The notes under the pieces: model-generated
What the model was told of the DNA's origin: nothing
Databases searched by the model: none
What the model saw: the letters and a program-made list of their open reading frames with translations, nothing else
Shown here: piece after piece, positions 1 to 5,284 of the stretch
Layout of the letters: each line of letters begins with the position of its first letter
Position numbering within the stretch: position 1 is the stretch's first letter
Position numbers and translations under genes: made by a program
DNA from: an uncultured Clostridia bacterium
GTDB taxonomy: Bacteria; Bacillota; Clostridia; Christensenellales; UBA1242
Reading direction: 5' to 3'
DNA length: 9,249 bases
NCBI GenBank assembly: GCA_947366645.1
Contig: CANBAX010000029.1
Coordinates: 1-9,249 of the forward strand

Positions 1-75
1 ACCTTGTCATTTCGACCGAAGCCGTATTTACACCTTGTCATTTCGACCGAAGCCGCAGGCGGAGCGGAGAAATCT
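1..75. repeat. Dispersed hairpin repeat, one truncated and one full copy
   Basis: The same 24-base unit (ACCTTGTCATTTCGACCGAA followed by GCCG) occurs at 1-24 and 32-55. The first copy breaks off after GCCG and is followed by TATTTAC. The second continues through CAGGCGGAGCGGAGAAATCT to about 75. The full copy is an imperfect inverted repeat: TTTC, CCG and CCGC on the left arm face GCGG, CGG and GAAA on the right. Repeats of the form TGTCATTTCGA...GAGAAATCT are, as far as I recall, scattered through intergenic regions of many bacterial genomes. No coding potential is seen. The contig begins exactly inside this repeat, which is a usual place for an assembly to break. Confidence 0.7.
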
Positions 76-138
76 AAAACACAACATTTGGTACCTATTA
101 TGCACATACAAGACACAATGTATAGAAAAATTTAATTT

Positions 139-242
139 GCGGAAACATTAGGGTTTCCGCCCCACTTATGGAAGAGGACTAGGCGGAGAAACCGCGAGGA
201 CAGCGGTTAGCAATTTTTAATGTGCGTGTCCGCGTAAAAATT
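139..242. other. GC-rich block of three hairpins, possible structured RNA or intergenic repeat
   Basis: In otherwise AT-rich DNA, this block can form three successive hairpins. The first is GCGGAAAC/GTTTCCGC (139-146 with 153-160, loop ATTAGG). The second is AACCGC/GCGGTT (190-195 with 203-208, loop GAGGACA). The third is AATTTTTA/TAAAAATT (212-219 with 235-242), with an inner GCG/CGC stem at 224-226 and 231-233. An alternative short stem GCGG/CCGC exists at 183-195. GAGGAC occurs twice, at 174-179 and 196-201. No open frame of note covers it, and the rest of 76-301 shows nothing else clear. It could be a small RNA, a leader, or another dispersed repeat; strand and function cannot be decided here. 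Confidence 0.4.
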
Positions 243-301
243 TGTATTTTAAATTGGGGCAATTAAAAATATAAATTTCCGAGTGGTGTCTGTCCTAATA
301 T

Positions 302-377
302 GCTGATGTAGCACAGTCGGTAGTGCATTCGATTCGTAATCGAAAGGTCGCGGGTTCGATTCCCGCCATCAGCTCCA
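302..377 (+). tRNA. tRNA-Thr (anticodon CGU)
   Basis: A complete 76-nt cloverleaf is visible. The acceptor stem GCTGATG (302-308) pairs with CATCAGC (367-373). The D stem is GCAC/GTGC. The anticodon stem TTCGA/TCGAA encloses loop TTCGTAA, with anticodon CGT at 335-337 (reads ACG, Thr). The T stem GCGGG/CCCGC carries the TTCGATT loop. The discriminator base is T374 and CCA (375-377) is encoded. It stands alone, 40 bp upstream of the next gene, with no terminator between, so read-through into that gene is possible. A TATAAA at 270-275 could be its -10 box, but no convincing -35 is seen. Confidence 0.96.
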
Positions 378-417
378 TATAAATTAAAAAAAGTGTTCAT
401 GTTTTAAAGGAGAACTT

Positions 418-1413
418 ATGAAATATTCGTTGGCATATGGAAGAAATTTAGATATAAAACGAATGAAAGAAATATGTCCACATTGTAAGTTTGTAGGTAA
501 GACAATGCTTAAAGACTGGCAAATAGCTTTTAAAAAATATATTACAGTAGAGCCATGTAATGGTGGTGAAGTGCCAGTAGGGGTATGGGAAATTGATGAA
601 GTAGGTGAGAAGGAACTAGATAACATTGAACAATATCCTGTGATGTATGATAAACAAGAAGTAGAAGTAATTCTTGATGGAAAAAAGATAAAAGCGCTTG
701 TTTATACTATTAATGACTCTCACCCTAAGTACCCTGATAAGGGTTATTTCAATCGGGTATTAATTGGATATGACGACTTTAATTTCGATAAGAAATACAT
801 ATTTGAAGCCCTATCGCGTCTGCCACGAAAAAGGGTATATATCTTCCATGATAAAAATATTGATAACTATGCTAAGGCTTGTGAAAGTGTGGGAATAGTC
901 ACGGAATACGGCATGGATAAGTCAAGAATAAAAGAATTTGACGGCGTGTTACTCACTGGTGGAGGAGATATTAATCCAAAATGTTATGGAGAAGAAAATT
1001 TTACAAGCACGAATATAGATGACAGGCGTGACAAATTAACAATAGAAGCTATAAAATACTGTAAAGAAAATAAAGTGCCTTTGTTTGGTATTTGCCTAGG
1101 TATGCAAATTATTAATGTGGCTTTTGGCGGTTCATTAATCCAACATATTGATAACCACCGTAGGACGAAGCATGAAGTTTTAGTTGACGAAGGGAATATC
1201 TTGCGCGACTATGTAGGGGGCAGATATGAAGTTGTATCCTCTCATCATCAGTGCATTTCGCGGTTGGGAGAAAATCTTACAATTATTGCAAGAGCAACTG
1301 ATGGTACCCCAGAAGCAATTATAGATAACACTAAGAAAGTGTTTGGCGTACAATGGCACCCAGAACGAATGGAGGATAGCCTAGCATTTGAGATTTTTAA
1401 AACCATGCTGTAA
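418..1413 (+). CDS. Fusion of gamma-glutamylcyclotransferase-like domain and PuuD-like class I glutamine amidotransferase
   Basis: This 331-residue cytoplasmic protein has two domains. Residues 1 to about 125 resemble the GGCT/AIG2-like fold: the substrate loop YGRNL is at 7-11, and E71 in LDNIEQYP sits where the family's catalytic glutamate is expected. Residues about 137-331 are a class I glutaminase of the PuuD/peptidase C26 type: LLTGGGDI at 179-186, nucleophile C226 in GICLGMQ, the HHQ motif at 276-278, and H314 with E316 in WHPE, so the triad is complete. PuuD-type enzymes hydrolyse gamma-glutamyl amides, and GGCT enzymes cyclise gamma-glutamyl groups to 5-oxoproline. A combined role in breaking down gamma-glutamyl compounds is therefore inferred; the real substrate is unknown. 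The start is supported by AAAGGAG at 406-412. No terminator precedes the next gene's promoter. Confidence 0.85.
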   Translation: MKYSLAYGRNLDIKRMKEICPHCKFVGKTMLKDWQIAFKKYITVEPCNGGEVPVGVWEIDEVGEKELDNIEQYPVMYDKQEVEVILDGKKIKALVYTINDSHPKYPDKGYFNRVLIGYDDFNFDKKYIFEALSRLPRKRVYIFHDKNIDNYAKACESVGIVTEYGMDKSRIKEFDGVLLTGGGDINPKCYGEENFTSTNIDDRRDKLTIEAIKYCKENKVPLFGICLGMQIINVAFGGSLIQHIDNHRRTKHEVLVDEGNILRDYVGGRYEVVSSHHQCISRLGENLTIIARATDGTPEAIIDNTKKVFGVQWHPERMEDSLAFEIFKTML

Positions 1414-1421
1414 ATACAAGT

Positions 1422-1450
1422 TTGACATTAAAAAATATGTATGATAAAAT
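1422..1450 (+). promoter_or_regulatory. Strong vegetative (SigA-type) promoter for the Nudix gene
   Basis: TTGACA (1422-1427) is a perfect -35 box. A 17-bp spacer leads to TAAAAT (1445-1450), preceded by the extended -10 dinucleotide TG at 1442-1443. Transcription would start near 1457, leaving a leader of about 19 nt that carries the AGGAG at 1466-1470. It begins 8 bp after the stop codon of the upstream gene and gives the Nudix gene its own constitutive-looking expression. Confidence 0.8.
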
Positions 1451-1475
1451 AAAAGTAAGCAAATTAGGAGAGCGT

Positions 1476-1967
1476 ATGGGTAAGCATGAAGAATATGTAA
1501 ATGAAAAAACACACTTCGCATATTCCAAATATCTCAAAAGAGAGTATTTTGAAAAAGCAAGAGCGGTCATTCTAGTCGACGGGAAAGTGCCTGTCATGAA
1601 AAACTTAAAAACAGGCAGCTTGTTTTATGTTGGCGGTGGTGTTGACGAGGGGGAAACGGTGGAACAAGCCGTAGTACGTGAAGCCCTTGAAGAAACAGGC
1701 ATGCTTGTGAAACCGGTTATGCTACTTCAAACAAATTACTATGATTACGCTTTAAATTGTGAAGGCAAGGAATTTGTTTCTAAGCGTGTCGAGTATGTTT
1801 ATCTATGTGATATGGTTGCGAAAGAGGGGAATGCGTCAGGGCTAGAAGGGGAATATGTCGAAAATGAAGTAGAATTAATATATGTTGATTTAGATGAACT
1901 TTCGCAATGTAACCTCAAACTTGATGCGATAGAAAAGATAAAGAATTATATTGAAAAAAAATGCTAA
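1476..1967 (+). CDS. Nudix hydrolase
   Basis: This is a 163-residue cytoplasmic hydrolase of the Nudix superfamily, which cleaves nucleoside diphosphates linked to another moiety. Counting from the ATG at 1476, the Nudix box spans about residues 54-76 and fits Gx5Ex7REUxEExGU, with G54, E60, R68-E69 and metal-binding E72-E73. The flanking beta strands (ARAVILVDG, GSLFYVGGG) are also typical. The substrate cannot be told from the sequence. The reading frame stays open upstream to a TTG at 1422, but that TTG is the -35 box of the promoter and the region before 1476 would lie mostly upstream of the transcript. The ATG at 1476 follows AGGAG at 1466-1470 with ideal spacing, so I chose it. The 3' end overlaps a terminator serving the opposite strand. 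Confidence 0.88.
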   Translation: MGKHEEYVNEKTHFAYSKYLKREYFEKARAVILVDGKVPVMKNLKTGSLFYVGGGVDEGETVEQAVVREALEETGMLVKPVMLLQTNYYDYALNCEGKEFVSKRVEYVYLCDMVAKEGNASGLEGEYVENEVELIYVDLDELSQCNLKLDAIEKIKNYIEKKC

Positions 1968-1977
1968 GTTAGCATTT
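1954..1977 (-). terminator. Rho-independent terminator of the collagen-like/Cys-rich operon
   Basis: Read on the minus strand, AAATGCT (1977-1971) pairs with AGCATTT (1965-1959) around a 5-base loop, and the run continues to eight T residues (1961-1954). It lies about 48 bp beyond the stop of the Cys-rich gene. It sits in the last codons, stop codon and 3' flank of the Nudix gene. Confidence 0.75.
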
Positions 1978-1998
1978 GAACTAAAATAATATGTATTC

Positions 1999-2023
1999 GG
2001 TAGCCATTAAAGGCTACCTTTTT
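1999..2023 (+). terminator. Rho-independent terminator of the Nudix gene
   Basis: GGTAGCC (1999-2005) and GGCTACC (2012-2018) form a 7-bp stem with loop ATTAAA, followed by TTTTT (2019-2023). It ends transcription of the Nudix gene 31 bp after its stop and protects the convergent minus-strand pair from read-through. Confidence 0.85.
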
Positions 2024-2024
2024 A

Positions 2025-2285
2025 TTACCAACATCTAAAGAAACCAAAACAGCATCTTTTTCTGTTATTGTTGCAGTTGTTGTGGTTGCAGTTACAGCCT
2101 CTGTTGCATTCACACCAATTTTTACGTTCATGGCAGCAGTGACATGGTCGGCAACCCTCCCACTTCCTATCATCACAGTCAAAGTCATGACGGTTGTCAT
2201 TCCAGTTCCAGTCTCTAGGATAGGTGTTGCATTCTTTTCTGTCGTTCATATCAAAACGATAGAAGTCGTTATCGTTAAAGTTCAT
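2025..2285 (-). CDS. Small cysteine- and asparagine-rich protein, possible spore-surface component
   Basis: The product is 86 residues with 14 cysteines (positions 19, 37, 45, 48, 50, 51, 58, 60, 64, 66, 71, 78, 79, 85) and 17 asparagines. It has several Trp and His but no signal peptide or membrane segment. The N-terminal 40 residues are Asp/Asn/aromatic-rich and the cysteines crowd into the second half (CHCC, CEC, CNC, CC). I do not recognise a named family. The composition is like disulfide-cross-linked or metal-binding spore coat and exosporium proteins of Bacillus and Clostridium. The start is supported by AAGGAG (2296-2291) six bases before the ATG. It is the second gene of an operon, 16 bp after the collagen-like gene, and a minus-strand terminator follows. 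Other frames here lack such a binding site. The spore role is inferred from neighbour and composition only. Confidence 0.75.
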   Translation of the reverse strand: MNFNDNDFYRFDMNDRKECNTYPRDWNWNDNRHDFDCDDRKWEGCRPCHCCHERKNWCECNRGCNCNHNNCNNNRKRCCFGFFRCW

Positions 2286-2301
2286 ATTTTCTCCTTCGTA
2301 A

Positions 2302-3342
2302 TTAAGCTATTTTAGTTATAACTAAATAACCATTTATTCCATCATCATCTAGGAAGTTAACAGCATTTGAGCTATTAATTTGAATGTTAAGTGTTTCATT
2401 AGCAGCAGTGGTCTGAATAATTGCACTTGCGTTAATCATAGTGTTGTTTTCAAGCCCTCTTGCTGTGCCAGTAACTTCTGCTCCGTTAAGGAATAGTGAC
2501 ATACTATCTCCAGCAGTAGCACCGCTAGCGGCATAAACGCCATAATCCACTCTATAAAAACCTGTTTCAGGTAAAGTAACTATTCCGGTTGCAGGGGCAA
2601 GAGTCATGCCAGTTGCCTCTATAGTGTTTGCAAGAGGGAAAGTGGTATTGTCAACACTTTGCTCTGCGGTGTTATAAAAACTTCCGAAACTTGACGCTGC
2701 CGCGGTACCAGTAGGGCCAGTTGCACCTGTAGGTCCGGTAGGACCGGTTGCACCATCAGCACCAGTCGGACCAGTTGCACCGGTTGGTCCCGTAGGTCCA
2801 GTTGCTCCGTCAGCACCGGTAGGGCCGGTTGGTCCAATTAAGCCGTCAGCTCCCGTAGGTCCTGTTGCACCCGTAGGTCCTGTCGGACCAGTAATACTAA
2901 GTCCAGTCGCTCCGGTAGCGCCTGTTGGTCCTGTGGCTCCTGTTGCTCCAGTAGCACCGGTAGGACCGGTTGCACCTGTCGGACCAGTCACACCAGTTAT
3001 ACTTGTACCAGTTGCACCTGTCGGACCAGTAGGTCCCGTAGGTCCTTGAATACCTTGTAAACCTTGTACGCCTTGAGGTCCAGTTGGTCCAATAGCACCA
3101 ACAGCACCGGTTGCCCCAGTTGGGCCAGTAGCACCTGTAGCACCGGTTGCGCCGGTTATACTAGGTCCGGTAGCCCCGGTAGGTCCAGTAGGGCCAATAG
3201 GTCCGGTTGGACCAGCAGGGCCCTGAGGTCCAGTAGGTCCTTGAGGGCCAGGGATAATTACTTCGTTACAATTATTGTGAATATGAGTGTGATGGCAACA
3301 GGTAAAGCCACCACAACACCTATTATTGTTAAAAAAATTCAT
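2302..3342 (-). CDS. Collagen-like protein with Cys/His-rich head and BclA-like C-terminal domain
   Basis: The 346-residue product has three parts. Residues 1-30 form an Asn-, Cys- and His-rich head (C9, C10, C15, C16, C25; H17, H18, H20, H22) with no signal peptide. Residues 32-212 are Gly-X-Y repeats, mostly GPT, GAT and GPQ, which would form a collagen triple helix. Residues about 214-346 are a compact beta-rich domain (VTLPETGFYRVDYGVYA; MSLFLNG; LNIQINSS) like the trimerising C-terminal domain of BclA-type exosporium glycoproteins. Such proteins form hair-like filaments on spores, and their threonines are often glycosylated. The lack of a secretion signal fits assembly from the mother cell. 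The ATG at 3342 follows AGGA at 3354-3351. It leads an operon with the Cys-rich gene. A surface or phage-fibre role is a less likely alternative. Confidence 0.9.
   Translation of the reverse strand: MNFFNNNRCCGGFTCCHHTHIHNNCNEVIIPGPQGPTGPQGPAGPTGPIGPTGPTGATGPSITGATGATGATGPTGATGAVGAIGPTGPQGVQGLQGIQGPTGPTGPTGATGTSITGVTGPTGATGPTGATGATGATGPTGATGATGLSITGPTGPTGATGPTGADGLIGPTGPTGADGATGPTGPTGATGPTGADGATGPTGPTGATGPTGTAAASSFGSFYNTAEQSVDNTTFPLANTIEATGMTLAPATGIVTLPETGFYRVDYGVYAASGATAGDSMSLFLNGAEVTGTARGLENNTMINASAIIQTTAANETLNIQINSSNAVNFLDDDGINGYLVITKIA
2707..3249 (-). repeat. Collagen Gly-X-Y coding repeats
   Basis: About 180 codons repeat at 9-bp periodicity (glycine, then Pro/Ala, then Thr/Gln), with near-identical GGTCCTACC-type units on the minus strand. 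The triplet register is broken three times by the same element, G-x-S-I-T-G, at residues 59-64, 112-117 and 147-152. Such arrays readily change length by slippage or recombination and are a common place for assembly error. Confidence 0.9.
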
Positions 3343-3359
3343 ACATAATTTCCTTTTTA

Positions 3360-3380
3360 GGTAAGAACGCTTTTCTTACC
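3360..3380 (-). promoter_or_regulatory. 5'-leader hairpin of the collagen-like operon
   Basis: GGTAAGAA (minus 3380-3373) and TTCTTACC (3367-3360) form a perfect 8-bp stem with a 5-base loop. There is no T tract on either strand after it, so it is not a terminator. If the promoter placed at 3387-3414 is right, the transcript starts at or next to the first base of this stem and the ribosome binding site follows directly. 5'-terminal stems of this kind are known to lengthen mRNA life; that role here is inferred. Confidence 0.55.
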
Positions 3381-3386
3381 CTAGTT

Positions 3387-3414
3387 CATACTATGTAGAT
3401 TTAAAAAGAAATGT
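3387..3414 (-). promoter_or_regulatory. Possible sporulation-type (SigK/SigE-like) promoter of the collagen-like operon
   Basis: On the minus strand CATAGTATG (3395-3387) resembles the CATAnnnTA -10 element of the mother-cell factors SigK/SigE. An AC (3414-3413) lies 17 bases upstream, as in the short SigK -35. No good TTGACA/TATAAT pair is seen in this leader. The match is short and not exact (final A is G), so this is a suggestion that fits a spore-surface product. Confidence 0.35.
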
Positions 3415-3438
3415 TTAATAATTTTTGTTTGTAATTAA

Positions 3439-3558
3439 ATAGAAGCTAGACGACTTGCCGAGGAGGAAGATAAACGCAAACAAGAAGAGAAGAATAAAGC
3501 GTTTGACGCTCTTTCAGAAATGGTAACAAATTGGAAGTCAGGAGAGGAAAATGAGTAA
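3439..3558 (+). pseudogene. Truncated 3' end of an unidentified gene
   Basis: The frame is open for 39 codons from just after an in-frame TAA (3436-3438) to TAA at 3556-3558. It encodes a strongly charged, helical tail (EARRLAEEEDKRKQEEKNK, then FDALSEMVTNWKSGEENE). There is no ATG, GTG or TTG until an internal ATG near the end, and no ribosome binding site at the head. Its dense Lys/Glu pattern and its overlap with the next ORF look like the surviving end of an operon whose front was lost. The parent family is not recognised. Confidence 0.45.
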
Positions 3559-3661
3559 AGAAAAAGAATATCAAAAAATAGAAAAATTAGTTAATGATTA
3601 TTGTGACTTGCTAGAAGCGGAAGTAAAGGTACGAAACAAAAAGTTAGTCAAAAAAAATTAA
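3551..3661 (+). CDS. 36-residue hypothetical helical protein
   Basis: The ATG at 3551 overlaps the end of the preceding fragment by 8 bp and has GGAGAGGAA directly upstream. The product (MSKEKEYQKIEKLVNDY, then CDLLEAEVKVRNKKLVKKN) is charged, with one cysteine and a single amphipathic helix predicted by eye. A strong terminator begins 14 bp after its stop. Overlap, binding site and terminator suggest a once-real last gene of an operon. Whether it is still transcribed is doubtful, since the upstream part is broken. No family is recognised. Confidence 0.4.
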   Translation: MSKEKEYQKIEKLVNDYCDLLEAEVKVRNKKLVKKN

Positions 3662-3674
3662 TAGCTTGTATTAT

Positions 3675-3701
3675 AAAGCAAACAAAATTGTTTGCTTTTT
3701 T
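3675..3701 (+). terminator. Rho-independent terminator after the small ORF
   Basis: AAAGCAAACA (3675-3684) pairs with TGTTTGCTTT (3689-3698) around a 4-base loop, followed by a T-rich tract reaching about 3712. It closes the remnant operon and isolates the following gene. Confidence 0.85.
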
Positions 3702-3745
3702 CTTTTTTTTTCTGTAAACTTAAAATGTAAAAAAGGGGATTAAAT

Positions 3746-5284
3746 ATGGTTATAGCAATGACAGGCACTACTGGTAATATGGGTAGAGAGGCACTTAATG
3801 AGGTTTTAAAAATCGATGATGTTACGAAGGTAAAACTTCTTATCTTGCCTGATGATAAAAGAGTAAATGAAATAAAGAAAAATCATAAAAAGGATTTAAA
3901 TAGAATTGAATTTATCTTTGCAAGCCTTGCTGATAAAAAGGCATGTCAAAAACTTGTTGAAGGTGTGGACTATGTTGTAAATATGGCAGCAGTAATTCCA
4001 CCACATTCTGACCAGTATCCAGAAAAAGCGGTTGAGTGTAATGAGAAAGGGGTTGATGCGCTTGTAAGTAGCATCGAGAAAATGAAAGACCAGCCAAAAC
4101 TCATACATATTTCAACCCTTGCCCTTTATGGTAATCGTAATGAAAAACACCCATGGGTAAGGGTGGGCGACCCGCTTCTTGTCAGCCCCTATGATATTTA
4201 TTCACTCACGAAACTCCGTGGCGAGTTTAGGGTACTTGAAAGTGATATTAAAGACTATGCAGTTATTCGTCAAACAGCAATGTTACATAAAAATATGCTT
4301 AGCGATAATATGAGTGACGGACTTATGTTCCACACCTGCTTTAATGCACCTCTTGAATGGTCAACAGCCGAGGATTCCGGCCTACTTATTGCAAATATTT
4401 TAAGGGAGGATAAAAAGCAAGACCTAAGCGGAAAATTCTGGCATAAAGTATTTAATCTTGGCGGAGGAGTGTATAACTGCGTCACAGGTTATGATGTTTT
4501 AAATGACGGGTTCAAAATGATAGGTGGCACAGTAAAAGACTTTTTTGAGCCGAACTTTAACGCAACACGCAATTTCCACGGCACATGGTTTTATGATAGT
4601 AAAGCGCTTGATGACCTCTTTCACTATCAGCGTCAAAGTACACAGGACTTTTGGAAGAGTTTTGAAAAAGCACACGGCATTTTCAAATGTGGCAAAATTG
4701 TGCCAAAATCGCTAATTAAGAAGTTTGCAATTAAAAGATTATTTAAAAGTCCAAATGCAGTTAAATATTGGAAGAAACATAACGATACAGCAAAACTTTT
4801 CGCGTATTTTGGTGGGGAAGATAAATATGATGCTATGCCGCAGTCGTGGGATAAATTTAATCTTTTAATTGAAAATAGGTCGCCAGATGGAAGCGAAATA
4901 GATTATGAAAAACTTAGAAATCCAAAATATGCCACTCTTGTAGACATCGGTTATGATACAAATATTGCGGTGGGAATTGAAGAACTTAAAAATATAGCTA
5001 AAATGCATGGCGGAAAACTTTTGTCAAAGAAATGTACAAACCTTCAAGATAAACTTGAGTGGGCAAATAGTGACGGAGAAAAGTTTACTGCAAGGGGCTA
5101 TACGGTAATGGCAGGGCACTGGTTAAATCCAAGCTATAAAAGATATTGTTGGGATTTTGATAGACTAGCTAAAAAGGATAAAATCTATGCCGGTGCATGG
5201 TATGATAGCCATGATAAGAATGAAGATAAATACTACTATCTCGATAAAAATTATGAAGCACAAATAAAGGATATTAAAAAATGA
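3746..5284 (+). CDS. Extended SDR / NAD-dependent epimerase-dehydratase-like protein with extra C-terminal domain
   Basis: The 512-residue protein begins with a Rossmann fold: GxxGxxG at G7, G10, G13. The catalytic set of extended SDRs is present, with S123/T124 in HIST, Y152 and K156 in YSLTK. Such enzymes use NAD(P)(H) to oxidise, reduce or epimerise sugar-like or hydroxy substrates; the substrate is unknown. Ordinary family members are about 300-350 residues. Here about 170 more follow, and residues about 420-461 (HGGKLLS, LEW, DGEKF, GHW) recall treble-clef zinc modules but without the cysteine ligands. The start follows AAAAGGGG (3731-3738). A TAAAAT at 3721-3726 may be the -10, but the -35 is poor. 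The stop overlaps the next start by 4 bp (ATGA), so the two are translationally coupled and probably work together. Confidence 0.8.
   Translation: MVIAMTGTTGNMGREALNEVLKIDDVTKVKLLILPDDKRVNEIKKNHKKDLNRIEFIFASLADKKACQKLVEGVDYVVNMAAVIPPHSDQYPEKAVECNEKGVDALVSSIEKMKDQPKLIHISTLALYGNRNEKHPWVRVGDPLLVSPYDIYSLTKLRGEFRVLESDIKDYAVIRQTAMLHKNMLSDNMSDGLMFHTCFNAPLEWSTAEDSGLLIANILREDKKQDLSGKFWHKVFNLGGGVYNCVTGYDVLNDGFKMIGGTVKDFFEPNFNATRNFHGTWFYDSKALDDLFHYQRQSTQDFWKSFEKAHGIFKCGKIVPKSLIKKFAIKRLFKSPNAVKYWKKHNDTAKLFAYFGGEDKYDAMPQSWDKFNLLIENRSPDGSEIDYEKLRNPKYATLVDIGYDTNIAVGIEELKNIAKMHGGKLLSKKCTNLQDKLEWANSDGEKFTARGYTVMAGHWLNPSYKRYCWDFDRLAKKDKIYAGAWYDSHDKNEDKYYYLDKNYEAQIKDIKK

Noticed and set aside
1964..2200. Alternative minus-strand frame in the same region
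   Set aside because: No binding site at its start, a Thr/Val-rich shadow of the Cys-rich frame, and it would run through the terminator.
2082..2315. Plus-strand 77-codon open frame over the Cys-rich gene
   Set aside because: It is antisense to the Cys-rich gene, has no ribosome binding site and reads as a low-complexity Val/Thr string; the minus-strand frame has AAGGAG and an operon partner.
2707..3249. Possible CRISPR-like repeat array
   Set aside because: The period is 9 bp with no spacers, and it translates to an uninterrupted Gly-X-Y chain.
3064..3348. Plus-strand 94-codon frame rich in Ser, Thr and Cys
   Set aside because: It is the complement of the collagen repeat; repeats with 9-bp period keep other frames open without meaning.
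2298..3438. GTAATTAA on both sides of the collagen gene (2298-2305 and 3431-3438) as insertion target duplication
   Set aside because: Eight AT-only-type bases in AT-rich DNA are expected by chance, the copies do not sit at operon borders, and no transposase or terminal inverted repeats are present.
3692..3726. Clear promoter for the SDR gene
   Set aside because: TAAAAT at 3721-3726 is a fair -10, but bases 17 upstream are only a T-rich terminator tail, so no separate promoter feature is claimed.
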